Assembly (NCBI GenBank): GCA_019096065.1
Contig: JAGUCH010000003.1
Span: 930,001-994,000, forward strand
Direction of reading: 5' to 3'
Length of the DNA: 64,000 nucleotides
Source of the DNA: Paracyclopina nana
Lineage: Eukaryota; Arthropoda; Copepoda; Cyclopoida; Cyclopettidae
Part shown: piece after piece, positions 48,990-60,300 of the stretch
Layout of the letters: each line of letters starts with the position of its first letter
Numbering within the stretch: position 1 is the stretch's first letter
The notes under the pieces: generated by a model
What the model was told of the DNA's origin: nothing
Seen by the model: only the letters and a program-made list of their open reading frames with translations
The model's database searches: none
Made by a program: the position numbers and the translations under genes

Positions 48990-50605
48990 TTAAATAGACT
49001 TTTGGCGCTCAAGCGTCAGGGATGGCGCCTTTCCTGTCACAACCCTTCGACGGCAAACAAAGCCTGGTCGCCCTGGCATTCGCTTCCTACCCACTTTGGT
49101 CGCTAGCAATTCGTCGTCGCAAATACTGGGTGAATCCGGAGGAGTTGGCTCCACTTCCTCATTATCTTCCACAAGGCTCATGTCCAACTTTGGCTTGGCA
49201 TCCACAGTGTAGAGGGCCAGGGCATCTGACAACTGAACAACCAGTCTGTCCAGCCAAGTGAGAGGACTCGGGTAGATGAGCCCGCCCTCGTAGAAGCCCA
49301 AATGCCCGCCGTACTTTTGCTCGACATACATGAAATTTGAATGACGATCTGCGAAATGAAACTTGGTAATTATGCAATAAAAATTAAGCAATAAAAGATT
49401 GCTTACAAGTAGCGTTTCGAACGATATCCAGAAGAGGCGGGGGCACAATTGGATCATCCGTGGCATTGACAAAGATCATGGGGATTTTGATGTTATCCCA
49501 CACAGAGACGCAGCTGCTTTTGCGGTAGAACTCGTCCAGGCTGGCGTAGCCAGAAATGCGCCTGGTGTAGGCCTCGTCCAACTCGACCAGAGTGGCGGCA
49601 GACCAAATGGCTTTCTCGTTGATTTTGTGCTTCTGCTTCACCTCCTCGGGAAAGAGTTGCTTCTGCCAGCGTCGCATTATGGCACGCATGTTTTCAGTCA
49701 TGATGAAGAAATAAAGGCGTCTGAAGCCCTCCCACCCGAGCAGAAAGGAAGTGGCCCTTTGAAAGAAATTAGTTAGTTGAAATTCAAGTGCATATTCAAA
49801 CCAACTTACAATCTCGCGTCGTAGCCCTGACAGACGGAAATCCCCGCCAAGATTCGAGAGTCCAGGCTCGGAACTTCACCAAGGTATTTGGTCACCAAGT
49901 TTGCACCCATGGAGAAGCCAATGCTGATGGCTCTGGTGGCGGGGAATCTCTTCAGCAAGTCACTGACCATGAGCCCGTAGTCAGTGGTATCTCCATAATT
50001 GAAGATTCTGGGGCTGGTGATGGGCAGGGTTTTGAGGGCTCCCACGTGGTTGAGGACAGCCACCCGAAACCCTTGAAGTTGAGCATGGTAGACCACCCTT
50101 CGAATGTAGACAGACTCGCTCGAGTTGCAAATGCCCGGGCAAATGGCCAGGGTGATGTCAGCTACAAAGTTGAACAGAATGAAGAGGCATTTTCCAGCAT
50201 GGGAATCCTGACACTTACCATTGCCAGAACGCTGCTCGATGGGCTCGTATAAATCGTATGTGACAGTTGTGCCGTCTTTAGCTCGAATAAATATGCGTCT
50301 CCCATTGACCAAGGGGCAATGGAGCAAGCTAATCACGCCTTGAATGATGGTCTGCACGTGGCCGCTGTACCCCCAAAGTCTTGGAGGAGTGTACCTGAAA
50401 AACCCACAATTATGCACCGTGACTGCGTAATACACATAACTTGACGTTCGACTTACGGCTCATTGAGAAGCGGGGCGTTTTTGCGAATTTGGTCCAGAAA
50501 GTTGGCATTTGAGCAATGCAGCCAGGATCGCTCCGGGCTGTTGTTCACGTTGAGAAGTTTGAACAAAATGCACAGAATCACAGCAACCACGATGAGGACA
50601 TACAT
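48990..50605 (-). CDS. ABHD2: ABHD2-type alpha/beta hydrolase
   Basis: Exons 50605-50457, 50394-50219, 50161-49810, 49756-49407 and 49348-48990 join in phase to 461 residues. An N-terminal hydrophobic segment (residues ~2-18) is a signal anchor. The hydrolase fold has the family's WGYSGHVQT, ICPGI and VLNHVGAL. The nucleophile elbow is GFSMG (Ser in GxSxG), and the acid and histidine are in NATDDPIVP and GGHLGF. In human ABHD2 this enzyme hydrolyses 2-arachidonoylglycerol and triglycerides at membranes. The order and spacing of motifs match ABHD2 over the related ABHD1/3. The C-terminal ~75 residues after the fold, with basic RKRMPGRPG-type sequence, are an extension I do not recognise. Confidence 0.92.
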
Positions 50606-51968
50606 GGTGCCTGACTGAGACTGACCGTGTTGTCCTTTCTTCTTGCGGCCTCGGCTGCCTTCTTCCAGAAGCTTCTTCTCCTCTCTCTCGATTTTCAGCT
50701 GTTGTCAACTAGTCAGACAACCACGAACTGAGCCTTTGACAGCAGTCGATCAACTAGCCCGAGCCTGCCTTTCAAAGCTCCGCTTCTTATCAAAATGATG
50801 TCTGCTAAATTAAAGATAGTGCTTTTTTAATTGAGTCAATACAATATTGCATAATCAAGGGCTCAAAGTTGCTGCTTAGCCGAAACTTGGCAAAAAATCA
50901 CTATACATATTTAATTTTGTTGCCTGAGAAAGTAAAGTTTGACCCGGGCGCTTTCGCGGAAAATTGGGTCGATGCACAAAACCTCTGAGTTATATAACTC
51001 CTTACATAACAACAACATTACGTACTTTGCGAGCTAGAGTTGGGCAACGAAGGCGTAGCAGTTATGTCTCCGCTTTTCGCCCTCGAGATAGGCCTAGAAA
51101 GCTACGAAGGAGAGAAGGCCCAAAGTCAACTTACCCAACCCTAGTAAAAGAGGCCTTATCTTATTTGAGCTGCTTGCAATGTAGGTTTAGTCATCATCTG
51201 GCAAAAAAGCAGCTTTGCAATCCAGAGTGCAGACAATGACGTTATTTGTCAAGTATTTCAAAGATATCCGCTTGATGGATGTTTGCCCAATATAAAGTCA
51301 ATCGCTGTTGCTAGACTGAAAATCCCAGTCAATTTTTTTTTTAATCTTGATGTTTCTTCAAAAGTTTAGCCTTGGAGTGAGGCTGCTATTGTTGTAACAT
51401 AATCCTTTGAAGTACCCTGTAACTTTTTCTAATTGCTTCTATGGATACAGTTACCAAGGCATCAGCTACATATATGTAGCAGGATTCTAATCGTACTTTT
51501 GCGCTTCTCATTCGGTGGAATGCAATGAAGACTCGTGCACTAAACGTGCATGCTTTATTGTTGTATTTCATTAGCCGTATACATGTGACACAATCTCGCA
51601 CAAGATGCCAGAATCTTCATTAGCCCTTGTAAAAAGAAAGTTCTTCTAAAAGCGAGTCAATTCTCTAAATTCCCCCTTCAGTTGTTTATGCAATGCTCCC
51701 CAATTTAATCATGCCAATGCTGCTTTTAAAAGTGTTACATATTACATTTTTTAAGTCTTTTATATACTGTAATATGATTTCCTCGTGTTATAATTCAGTT
51801 TACCGATCCGACTCAGCTCTTTTATATCACAGTTCTTTCTAAGCAATTTGGGGGATATTAAATACTCAACAGCCCTTGAATCAAATTTGAGGGATTTTAA
51901 GTAATTAAATGCCCCACAAATCCAATGAAATTAACCCAAATCCCAAAAAAGTTGGAAAAAAGAGAGGA

Positions 51969-52180
51969 CCATCCAAGATTCGAACCTCAGAAATTTGTAT
52001 TTCCTTCCCAAAGCTTTACCCACTAACCTATGAAAAAAGAATGAAAATTGAAGGCAATGAATAGGACTTTAACCATAATTTAAGCCAGATAAAGAAAAAA
52101 AATAAGTTAAGGAGTGAGTGGGGTTTGAACCCTAGACTGCTGAATCAAGAGCCTAGCACTCTAACCATTGTGCCATAGGC
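51969..52180 (-). pseudogene. Two tRNA-like relics in tandem
   Basis: On the minus strand, both relics carry A- and B-box-like sequence: 52033-51969 (GAGGTTCGAATCTTGG) and 52180-52111 (TGGCACAATGGTTAGAGTGC, GGGTTCAAACCCC). Acceptor arms do not pair, so they are dead tRNAs or tRNA-derived SINE heads. An A-rich stretch lies between them. Confidence 0.6.
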
Positions 52181-52370
52181 ACACATCTGAAGGAATGGAT
52201 TTTAAAAGTCTATTTAATTGCTCCCAAAATACTGGATGCTAGCTAATGAGAGCCAGTGATATTCACATAGCAACTAAAAACCGAGCAGTATTTTCTAGGG
52301 CACGGGGCAGCCCGGTAACTTCATTAAAACACTCAAAAATCGTATTACAGAATATAAAATTGTATATTCC

Positions 52371-52545
52371 GAGCTGTGGCACGTAAAGTAGGGTCATTAA
52401 ATAGCTGACCTCGGATTTTAAAATGGAAAAACACTCGTACAATTACAGCCCTCGCAGGCTCGGGCTAGTAAAGCTGTACTCGAGTTTTCCCATTTTAAAA
52501 TCCTCGCTCAGCTATTTAATGACCCTACTTTACGTGCCCCAGCTC
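52371..52545. repeat. 175-bp palindromic hairpin element
   Basis: Arms of about 70 bp: the left starts GAGCTGTGGCACGTAAAGTAG, and the right ends with its inverse. They enclose a GC-rich apex AGCCCTCGCAGGCTCGGGCT. There are few mismatches. This is MITE-like; no target duplication seen. Confidence 0.9.
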
Positions 52546-52991
52546 GAAATAAATAACTATTAATAGCATTAAAAAGTATATCTGGCTAAAATTAATTAGT
52601 CATTAATAAAGGCAATTACATAGATTACACCATAATTACTAACGAATGCATGCATGGAATCATTTCCAGAACATGTTAATAGGTTAGAGGAATATTGAAA
52701 GCAAAATGAGTTGGATAACGATTTTAAAAGTGTGTCTAGCTTCAAATGGCCAAATGATGTTTGCATTGAGCGTATAAAGAAACCCGAAATTGTTCCCATG
52801 AGCCATCTCTCATTGCATGGCTAATGACGAGACCTTGAAATGCTATTATGTGGTAAATGTCGAGGTTCCGCTTTCTACCTGTTTTAAGTTAGCGTTGCTT
52901 CAAGATTAAAGTGGAAAATAAAAACCAATAAAAACCTAAATTTTCATTTATTAATTATTTCTATAGTAGTTTTGTCCATAATGCCATCATG

Positions 52992-54829
52992 CTACAGATA
53001 ATATTTGACTAGGCTGACAGAAGATAAGATTAAAAAAGTACTACATGTATGCATGAATGAGGCGTTGTACAAGTCGTGATATCGGCTATTGGCAGGCCGA
53101 GTCTCCAGCGTGGATGCCACTCGTTCAGCATCGGATTTTCTCACGAGGACCGAGTTGAAAGTGCCAAAGCTATCGGAGCATTCTGACAAGTGGAATCCGT
53201 TCAGGATGGCGAAATTTGCAGACGTTTTCTCTTGCACTGTTGCTTTCTTGTCAAACTCGTCTATGGCTGTGAGCACATCTTTGCCCTCGGTTGTGGGACT
53301 CCGCAGAAATAGATCCTTTTTGGTGGAATCTCCTTCTTTGCTCGTTTTCCTCTTGTCCCTTTTGTTGGCTGGTTTTGGGGGCTCAAGTTTTGTTCCTGGC
53401 TCGCTCAAGTCCACAAATCTAACATTCGAGCTAAAAATAAATACTTAATTACCTAATTTAATCAATTATGTATTTGTGATATTTTGGAGAGAAGACATAA
53501 TAGTAAAATAAGGTATTTTTGTAGTACCTGGAATCAGGTCTTTTGTCCTCCGCTACATAGAATTGAGTTTCATAAAAGTCCATGTGAAAGCCGAGGGCAT
53601 TTGCAATGGATTCATCAATGGGCCTGCTCATGCACGAGGTGAGCGAGTAGAAGGGGCAAAATTCATTTTTGGGGCAAAAAGTGGTCAAGATGGCAAAGCA
53701 TAATTCATCTGTGGCTGACACTCCACCAAATATGGGCAAATCTTGGCCCAATGTGGAGTGGTGGCAACGCAAAATAACCTCGTCTCCGGAATGCAAATAG
53801 TACGCGTCTTGAGGTGAGCTTAAAACGCGTGTGATGACATTCTTGTCCGGAAAGGGCGAAGGAGCCAAAAGTGGGGTGTCATATTTGGAGCCATTGGCAT
53901 AGGTCACATCAATATGAGCCACTGTGCCCAATGACCTGGTGTGCACTTGAAAACTCAACACTGCCACAGGACTTGAGGGCAGATATTCTGCATTCGAGGA
54001 GACCGGGTCTTTGGTGCACTGTCCGGAGCAAATGCCATCACTGATCCAGTCTCGGTGATTGGACAAAATCACGTGTTTCCCGCTCGCTTGATGGCCAAGC
54101 AATAATCGATGCACTGGCAGCATTGGCTTTTCAAAGTCCTGCTCATAGGTGAGGACAAGTCCGGAGTTTTCATTTACGAGCGGTTCCTTCAAATCTTCAT
54201 AAATGACCATCATCATCAAATAGGAATGATGCAATTCAAGGCCGTATCCTGATGGTAAATTGTCAGCATAACCACCTTTGGACCACATGAAAATCACCTC
54301 TTCGTGACAAGTCTGCAACACCTATGAAATATTAATTAATTGCTTTTTTCGCCGCTGTATCTTTAGATGGCGCCACCGTCGAGGGGGATGAATTACCAGA
54401 AGTGGATATTTTAACTTCTTTAACATTGTGGCGTTTTTGTGTGGCAAGTGACCAAAAAATATTTGTTAGGTCTGAGACTTATATTGTATGGTTTTTTTAA
54501 AAAAAGAAGGATGTGATATTTACTGGAACAAATCTGGTGTCTTCACATTCATAGGGTTGGTTTAAGTAGGGACCATAGAAGCCATCTTGCTTAGATGACC
54601 ACCTGCACTTATGCAGGACAATGTATCTGACATTTGCAGTTGTATTCTTGTTGGCTCTGACTCCAGTGAAAAATTTGCCATCTCCCTGCACGCTGACAGG
54701 TGTGAAAATCTGGCAGAGGTTGTAGTCAGCAAACCACCCACTCACATACTGGTCACTGAATTTCACCTCCAATTCCAGTTGCAACGAGGAAGCAATCACT
54801 GCTGTCAAAACTGTCAAAACTTTGCACAT
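52992..54829 (-). CDS. Degenerate DBH/PHM/MOXD-family copper monooxygenase (likely pseudoenzyme)
   Basis: Exons 54829-54524, 54321-53528 and 53430-52992 join in phase to 512 residues. The start is chosen at the ATG that gives a clean signal peptide (MCKVLTVLTAVIASS). An upstream in-frame ATG at 54925 would bury it. The two copper type II, ascorbate-dependent monooxygenase domains are recognisable by their cysteines and phrases such as SKGGYADNLPSGYGLEL and LLGHQASGKHVILSNHRDW, and by GGVSATDELCF. Yet five of six copper ligands of active enzymes are changed: the His-His pair is Arg68-Tyr69, the HY His is Ile142, the second His of HxH is Arg231, and the Met is Leu309. Only His229 remains. The last exon is Lys/Ser-rich and ends in a hydrophobic segment (FLILSSVSLVKYYL) that could anchor it. 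Probably a secreted or membrane-bound binding protein, not an enzyme. Confidence 0.82.
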
Positions 54830-56450
54830 ACTTTGCAAATGACTTTTACAACAATCATGTATACAAGGGAAAGGTTGTTCACCCTCCTTGCTGTCTAATG
54901 TCCCTCCACCAACTGCTGTAGACAATATTGACGCATGGTCCCTTGTTTAATGTTTTTCTACTATATATATGCTTATGAAGAATGCACTGCGAGGTGTGCA
55001 AAAGCTGAACTTGCCAATTAGCCACTTTCTCACATGCCAAACCCACTTGAAATGGCAGCAATTTCCTATGGTTTAATTGGTTTGAAAGAGCTCATTTCCC
55101 ACAGTGTGTGCAGAGCACCTGGATCATATCATAAAAGTACAGTGTGGGAAACTTGCTTTCTACTACAGCAGTTGCAGACACGTTATTTCACAGTAAATTC
55201 AGGCAACTTTGGCATTATATCTAACGTGACATGCCAAAAGCCATGAGGTTCATGAAGATCTAAGTCATGACATGCTAACTTAATCAGGCCACAGCAGCAC
55301 ACTTTGGAAATTTAATTAAAAGCATAGTACTAGTATGTATTTCTGGGAAATGCATTCTTCAATACCTGAGATTCTCTGTAAGGTCTTGTAAGTGAAAGTA
55401 GGTCCCTCAGTCATTGTTCAGTTTTTTATACATACAAGAATCTAACAAAGAGCAAAAAATAAATGAGGCCATGCTACTTTGTACCAACTTTTGTGATATG
55501 CACCCATCGTAATCTATCATGAGCTTTTTATGGAAGTTGACATACTTTCCTATGTATATAAACATAATCCAGTGCTTTAAAAAATTATTTATTACTGCTA
55601 TGAAGCGTCAGAAAGTTAACAGCTGTGAAAAAGCATTAATTGGCCTTTCACCTTTGAAACAATGATTATGTGATGGCCAGGTATTCATTTATTATTCCCA
55701 ATGTGGTGACCAATTGGTCTCTGCATGCAGCCATTCTCGATTGCTTTAATAATATTAGTAGTGAGAGCTGTCCAAAATCAAGGCTTTCACACTCCATTTG
55801 TTCACACAAATAGCAGACAGTTACTTAAAGGTGATTCAATTAACCAAAAGAAATTGTTTTCTAAAAAAGTTGGACTTTTTAACAATTTTAAAAACGTGGA
55901 GGAATTAAAAATAAAGAACCTACAAGTAAAAGGTTTCGTGAGCTAATTATAATTGTTGCGGATCGACTAAACTCAGCCTTATTTCAGTTATCACTTTTTT
56001 TGAAAAGAAGTAAAGTGTGAAATGAAAAAACTATTACTTGATTTTGTCCAATCGGCCCTCAAATCAAGTAAAATTTCACGAGGGGAACATTTTGCACAGT
56101 AAAAGATTATTATGAGCAGGAATGTCGTGTTATTGAAACTGTCTCCATTTCACAGTAGCAGACAAGGTTGCTGGGATATTTGCAATAATCATATGGTGCA
56201 AAACGCTAGGGGTGGAATACATTTATTGCTGCTTTTTCAAAAGCTAATATTATTGCAGTGAGAAATTGTGCAGTAGCTCAATTTTTAAATGTTGTAGAAA
56301 TGTCGAGAAACTCTTGCATACGCGAAATGTGGGCAATCTTGAAATGTTGATACTTTTCTAGCTGAAGCAATGATAAAAACGCGCTTTTGGGTAAATGCCA
56401 ATAGACTATATATGCTATAGTAGCAGAGCTGTCTTTTATTGTTAGAGAAG
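54830..56450. other. Intergenic
   Basis: About 1.6 kb of AT-rich sequence. One short candidate coding frame (55725-55946) is listed separately; otherwise nothing. Confidence 0.4.
55725..55946 (+). CDS. Possible small secreted protein
   Basis: A 73-residue frame begins with a convincing signal peptide (MQPFSIALIILVVRAVQNQG). The rest is basic, Lys/Asn-rich, and contains no cysteine. No polyadenylation signal, splice site or homology backs it up. It may be a chance frame or one exon of a larger gene. Confidence 0.25.
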   Translation: MQPFSIALIILVVRAVQNQGFHTPFVHTNSRQLLKGDSINQKKLFSKKVGLFNNFKNVEELKIKNLQVKGFVS

Positions 56451-56458
56451 TGACGTCA
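56451..56458. promoter_or_regulatory. CRE/ATF-type palindrome upstream of SQSTM1
   Basis: A perfect TGACGTCA, 41 bp upstream of the SQSTM1 start codon and followed by an AC dinucleotide run (about 56481-56494). CREB/ATF and related bZIP factors bind this word. Its use here is inference. Confidence 0.5.
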
Positions 56459-56498
56459 ACGTTCAAGCTCTCTTTTAAAAAACACACACACACACATC

Positions 56499-58599
56499 AT
56501 GGCTGCAAATGTGAAACTTTACTTCCAAATTGTGCCCAATGAAATTGTTGTGCGAAAAGTGGCGCTGCCAATCAACAATGAGCCAGATTTCAAGCATTTG
56601 CTGGTGAAAATCCATGAGCTCAATGGTGAAGAGCTGCGTGAGTTCAAAGTGCAATATATTGACCAGGATGGTGACACCATCACAATTGAGACTGACGAAG
56701 AGTTCCAAGTTGCCCTCAAAGACCAAGTAGGCCAAAATACAAGTCCACTTAGCCTTATGTAATGTATCACTTCGTACTACAGGGCCAAGAACCATACAAG
56801 TTCACCATCACAGAGAAGCGCAGAATGCAGTTAGTCAGCCCTGCTTTTTCAGAGGATCACGGCAAGCATGTGTGCATTTCGTGCCATGCAATTCTAACTG
56901 GGTTCCGCTACAAGTGCGTGACTTGTCCGAACTACGATATTTGTCAAAGGTAGCAGGCATTCAATTCCTTCTTATCAAATCTATCAAGAAAGCGTGCGTG
57001 CTGGGCCGACCAAGTTCGCTTTATTTATAAACGGAGCGCCCTCTACAAATTCATTCTTCCGCTTGTCAAAACAAAACCAAAAAATATGTAGGTGGCGCTC
57101 CTTTGTTGATAGAGTAAAAGTGGGTGACCCAGCACGACTTACTTTAATCAGTTTAATGGTTATTGTAGGTGCGAGTCGAATTGCATACACCCGGCCCATG
57201 ATATGTTGAGAATAGCATCTCCAACCAAAGTTTACCCCCCTCACTTTTTCAGCCGGCTCCAAAGGTAAAGTTGGCCATAGATGAACGGCTCATCAGCTAT
57301 TCTCATTGTTGGCCTTTCAGGTTGTATGAAAAAGTTTTCAACCCACAAAACTTCCACTCGACTGGCTACCAATCGAAATCACCAACTTTGGAGCCCATAG
57401 CTCGAGATTTGGTCAGTGATGATGAAGCCTCTGCAATAATTCCTCCAACTGATCATGAGGCTAGCCTACCTAGTATCAAAGAGCTGACTCAAAATGTACA
57501 ATGCCTTATTGACAAGGACCTTGAGGAGGGAGAAGAAGAGGTGTTTAATGAAATAGAAGAAAATGTAATTAACCTTGACTTCAAGCCAATTAGAGCCGAC
57601 GATGAAGCATCTTTACCAGCTAAGCCTACAGAAAATGAAAACACTAATCAGGTCCTTATAGCAGAGGAGCAATCACAAAAAGAAGGCTCGATTGCCACGG
57701 ATGAAGATCATGAAAAAGCCTCCAAAAAGCTCCCTCAAGAGCGATCTTCAACATTGAGCAAATTGCAGGAGGAAATTGACAAATTGTTGGCACCTCTCAC
57801 TCCTCCCAACAAATCCGAGTCTGTCACACCCCAAAATGAAATCATAGAAGCTGAAACCAAAGAAGGCAACCAAATAACCATAGACAATGAAGAGCACAGT
57901 GACAGCAGCTGTGGAAGCTCAGTCTCTTCATCTCCATTTGAGCTATGTGAAATTGAAGTGCAACACAGCACCACTGCAATCATTGAGCCAAATCCGGAAC
58001 ACAAAATTCTATCCTTAGTCAAGCCTTCAATTGCTGACCATAATGTCCAAAAGGAAAGCAGATCTGCTAGTAATTGTGATGAAGAAATTACACAAGTTGC
58101 AGAACCTGAAATTGTCCAAGTTGATAATGCCCATGATGAAATTGATGTCATTGAGGCTGGAGCTTTATTAAAAATCGTTGAGGAGCAAGAGGTGATGGAG
58201 CGTGACAGTAAGGCAGCTGGAATTGATAATTACATGCTTGCCAGCAGCAGAATTCTGCTGAGGAAACAATTGAGATCACAAACTTCGGAAGCAGCAAGAA
58301 ACTCGTTCAATGTGGACAATTATTCAACTCGCAGCCGCAGCATGAACTACACTAGCGACACCTATGAGTACAGACCTGCACCTTATGCGCACCTCCTCGA
58401 GGCCCAAAGGTCCTATTCTTCGAGGCCAAATTACTACTCTCAATATTACGGGAGCTCGAGCTCAACTGTGACCGAGGCAGTGGGCCAAATGGTGTCAATG
58501 GGCTTCACTGATGAAGATGGCTGGCTAACCCAATTATGCGCGCTGAAAAAGGGAAATATTGAGCAAGTCTTGGACGTTTTGATGCCAGTGAAAAAATGA
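56499..58599 (+). CDS. SQSTM1: SQSTM1/p62 (ref(2)P) selective-autophagy receptor
   Basis: Exons 56499-56726, 56783-56949, 57169-57264 and 57321-58599 join in phase to 589 residues. An N-terminal PB1 domain (residues ~5-76) keeps both the basic side (lysine near KHLLVKIHELN) and the acidic OPCA side (DQDGDTITIETDEE). A ZZ zinc finger spans exons 2-3 (CISCHAILTGFRYKCVTCPNYDIC, then HPAHDML). A long acidic, Ser/Glu-rich region follows. The C-terminal UBA domain has MVSMGFTDEDGWL and ends near residue 585. p62 gathers ubiquitinated cargo and links it to LC3, and it scaffolds TRAF6. A plausible LC3-interacting motif is FNEI after an EEGEEEV acidic run (F at 57544). The third intron (56950-57168) is longer than usual because it holds a small inverted-repeat element. 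Confidence 0.94.
56998..57135. repeat. Small inverted-repeat element in SQSTM1 intron 2
   Basis: It starts GTGCTGGG and ends CCCAGCAC, with imperfect pairing inward (GAGCGCCCTCTAC against GTAGGTGGCGCTC). No clear target duplication. A MITE-like origin is likely. Confidence 0.55.
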
Positions 58600-59276
58600 C
58601 TTGGAATAAAAGTATTTTTGTCTTTTATGCATTATATATGGGGGAAATCAAGCGTGCGAGTTATTGGCTCGTGGTTCCAAAATGGCTTGTGCTTTTGAAG
58701 GTCAATTTGAATATACGGTACACAAAGATCATTTGGCATAACTAGGAAATCTAAAAAAACAATTAGTGGCTTTGTGGATTTTGCATAATTTTTCAAAAAT
58801 TGCAGTAGCATATTTTTATCCTACTTTTTTGTCCACTGAAAAAGTAGTACAAAAAAAGAAATGCTGCCCTTGAATAACTCAGCTTTTATTATGCAATTGT
58901 GTACTCAAAAATTGTTTTTATCATTATTTTTTACACATACGAAACTAAGTTGATGCAGGCCCAAAATTCCAAGGCTGCAATAGTGGTGGTCAAAATAGTC
59001 CACTGTGGTGGCTGTGTGATCCTCAAAAACAATTTTACATCTATTATGCGTATTCATAAATACAGATTATAATGGTGATAATGACCTCATGATTTGCCAT
59101 GATATTTTTCCCTGAATAAATGACAAAGTTGATAGCATAATATTAAGGGCAACAATTCATAGGAAAAACATAGTAAAATGGCATTGCAATTTCACGCCTA
59201 CGTACTTGCCATGGTCGTCGTCATCCGTGATCGAATAATCATTATTTAGTTGCCTTTTTGCTCTTGACAGAATATC
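58600..59276. other. Intergenic
   Basis: AT-rich. It contains the SQSTM1 polyadenylation signal (AATAAA at about 58606). Nothing else is recognised apart from an acceptor-like CTCTTGACAG just before the next start codon. Confidence 0.5.
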
Positions 59277-59795
59277 ATGGCACTTTTCAAGTTCATTGTC
59301 ACTTCTTCTATAGCAAGTGCATTTCTACTGTCTGTCACAATCAAGGCAGAGCTACCAAAGTTGAGAATCAATTCTCCTCTGCCAGAAAAATTCTTCCTGA
59401 TGCCTTACCCAATTTACAAGGAGTCCCCTACCAATTTCATTCTGCCAAAAGCTATGAGAAGCAGACAAGCCAAATCTATTGACAAAACTGATGAAGTGAT
59501 CATGGGCCACAGAGGCAGCTTTGATGACCAAGGTGGATTGTTCACAGTTGGATCAAGCATCTCTTTTGGGCCTGCATCTCCGGAAGAATTGCCAAGACAA
59601 GTGCGTGAGTTTGGGTTTGCTCAAAAGAAGAAAGGGCTGCTGGACAATAGCAGGTTCAGCCGAGGTGTGAAGAACTTTGTGCCATCTCCAAGGGATGACA
59701 AAGATTTGGAATCCATCAGCGGCCAGTGGATTCCAGGGAAAATCCCTGGCGAATACAACTGGCGTGGAATGGGGCACAACCCCATGAAAATATAG
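59277..59795 (+). CDS. Secreted, cysteine-free protein or peptide precursor
   Basis: Single coding exon, 172 residues. A signal peptide (MALFKFIVTSSIASAFLLSVTIKA) is followed by ~145 residues with no cysteine. Candidate basic processing sites occur at RSRQAK, KKK and SR; the C-terminus is rich in Gly/Pro/Trp (SGQWIPGKIPGEYNWRGMGHNP). No repeats and no amidation-type GKR are seen. A 6-bp gap separates an acceptor-like TGACAG from the ATG. Consistent with a neuropeptide-like or cuticle-associated precursor; family not recognised. Confidence 0.65.
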   Translation: MALFKFIVTSSIASAFLLSVTIKAELPKLRINSPLPEKFFLMPYPIYKESPTNFILPKAMRSRQAKSIDKTDEVIMGHRGSFDDQGGLFTVGSSISFGPASPEELPRQVREFGFAQKKKGLLDNSRFSRGVKNFVPSPRDDKDLESISGQWIPGKIPGEYNWRGMGHNPMKI

Positions 59796-60300
59796 ATAAC
59801 CTTACATTTTACATACTATATTATGCAGCATTGGATGAATATACCCTATTTTGAATCAGGCAATCTTAAATAAACCTTAAAATTCTTAAAAATGTAGCAC
59901 TAAATACATCTCATCTCAACATGAGCCCAAAATTGGTTTGATCGGGGCAAGATACCTTGATAAATTAATACACGTGGGTGAACAAGTTTGCTAACGCAAT
60001 GTTTTGTTTGTAGCGGGAGCTACATATGCTATGTTAATGTTTTTCGCCAGTCGCTTTCGAAAACCGCCAAAATACTAGCATTGAATAAAAGAAGGTCCCA
60101 GCTTAATCTGGAAACACTGCACGCCCTCTACGGTGGCGCCATCTAATTGATTTGCGGAATTAAACCGACCTAATGATCTACATGCGCGCTTTTAAAAAGC
60201 TTTTCATGAACTCCTCTTCAGCCACTCTTACTAGAAGGGGGATAGAGCAAAAAGTGAAAGCCCATAGCCGCTAGTTTTCAGTTTTGGGCAAGATTTCAAG
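59796..60300. other. Intergenic
   Basis: Contains an AGATGGCGC word on the minus strand (60136-60144) in a GGTGGCGCCATCTA context, and an acceptor-like TAGTTTTCAG about 20 bp before the next ATG. Otherwise plain. Confidence 0.5.

Larger units (their letters stand above)
50709..52991. other. Intergenic with tRNA-like relics and a palindrome
   Basis: Between the ABHD2 and monooxygenase-like genes. It contains two tRNA-like relics (51969-52180) and a 175-bp palindrome (52371-52545). The rest is AT-rich and shows no gene. Confidence 0.5.

Noticed and set aside
50964-51239. An Arg-rich 91-codon frame
   Set aside because: Lies in a locally GC-richer patch; no domain, no splice context and no signal peptide.
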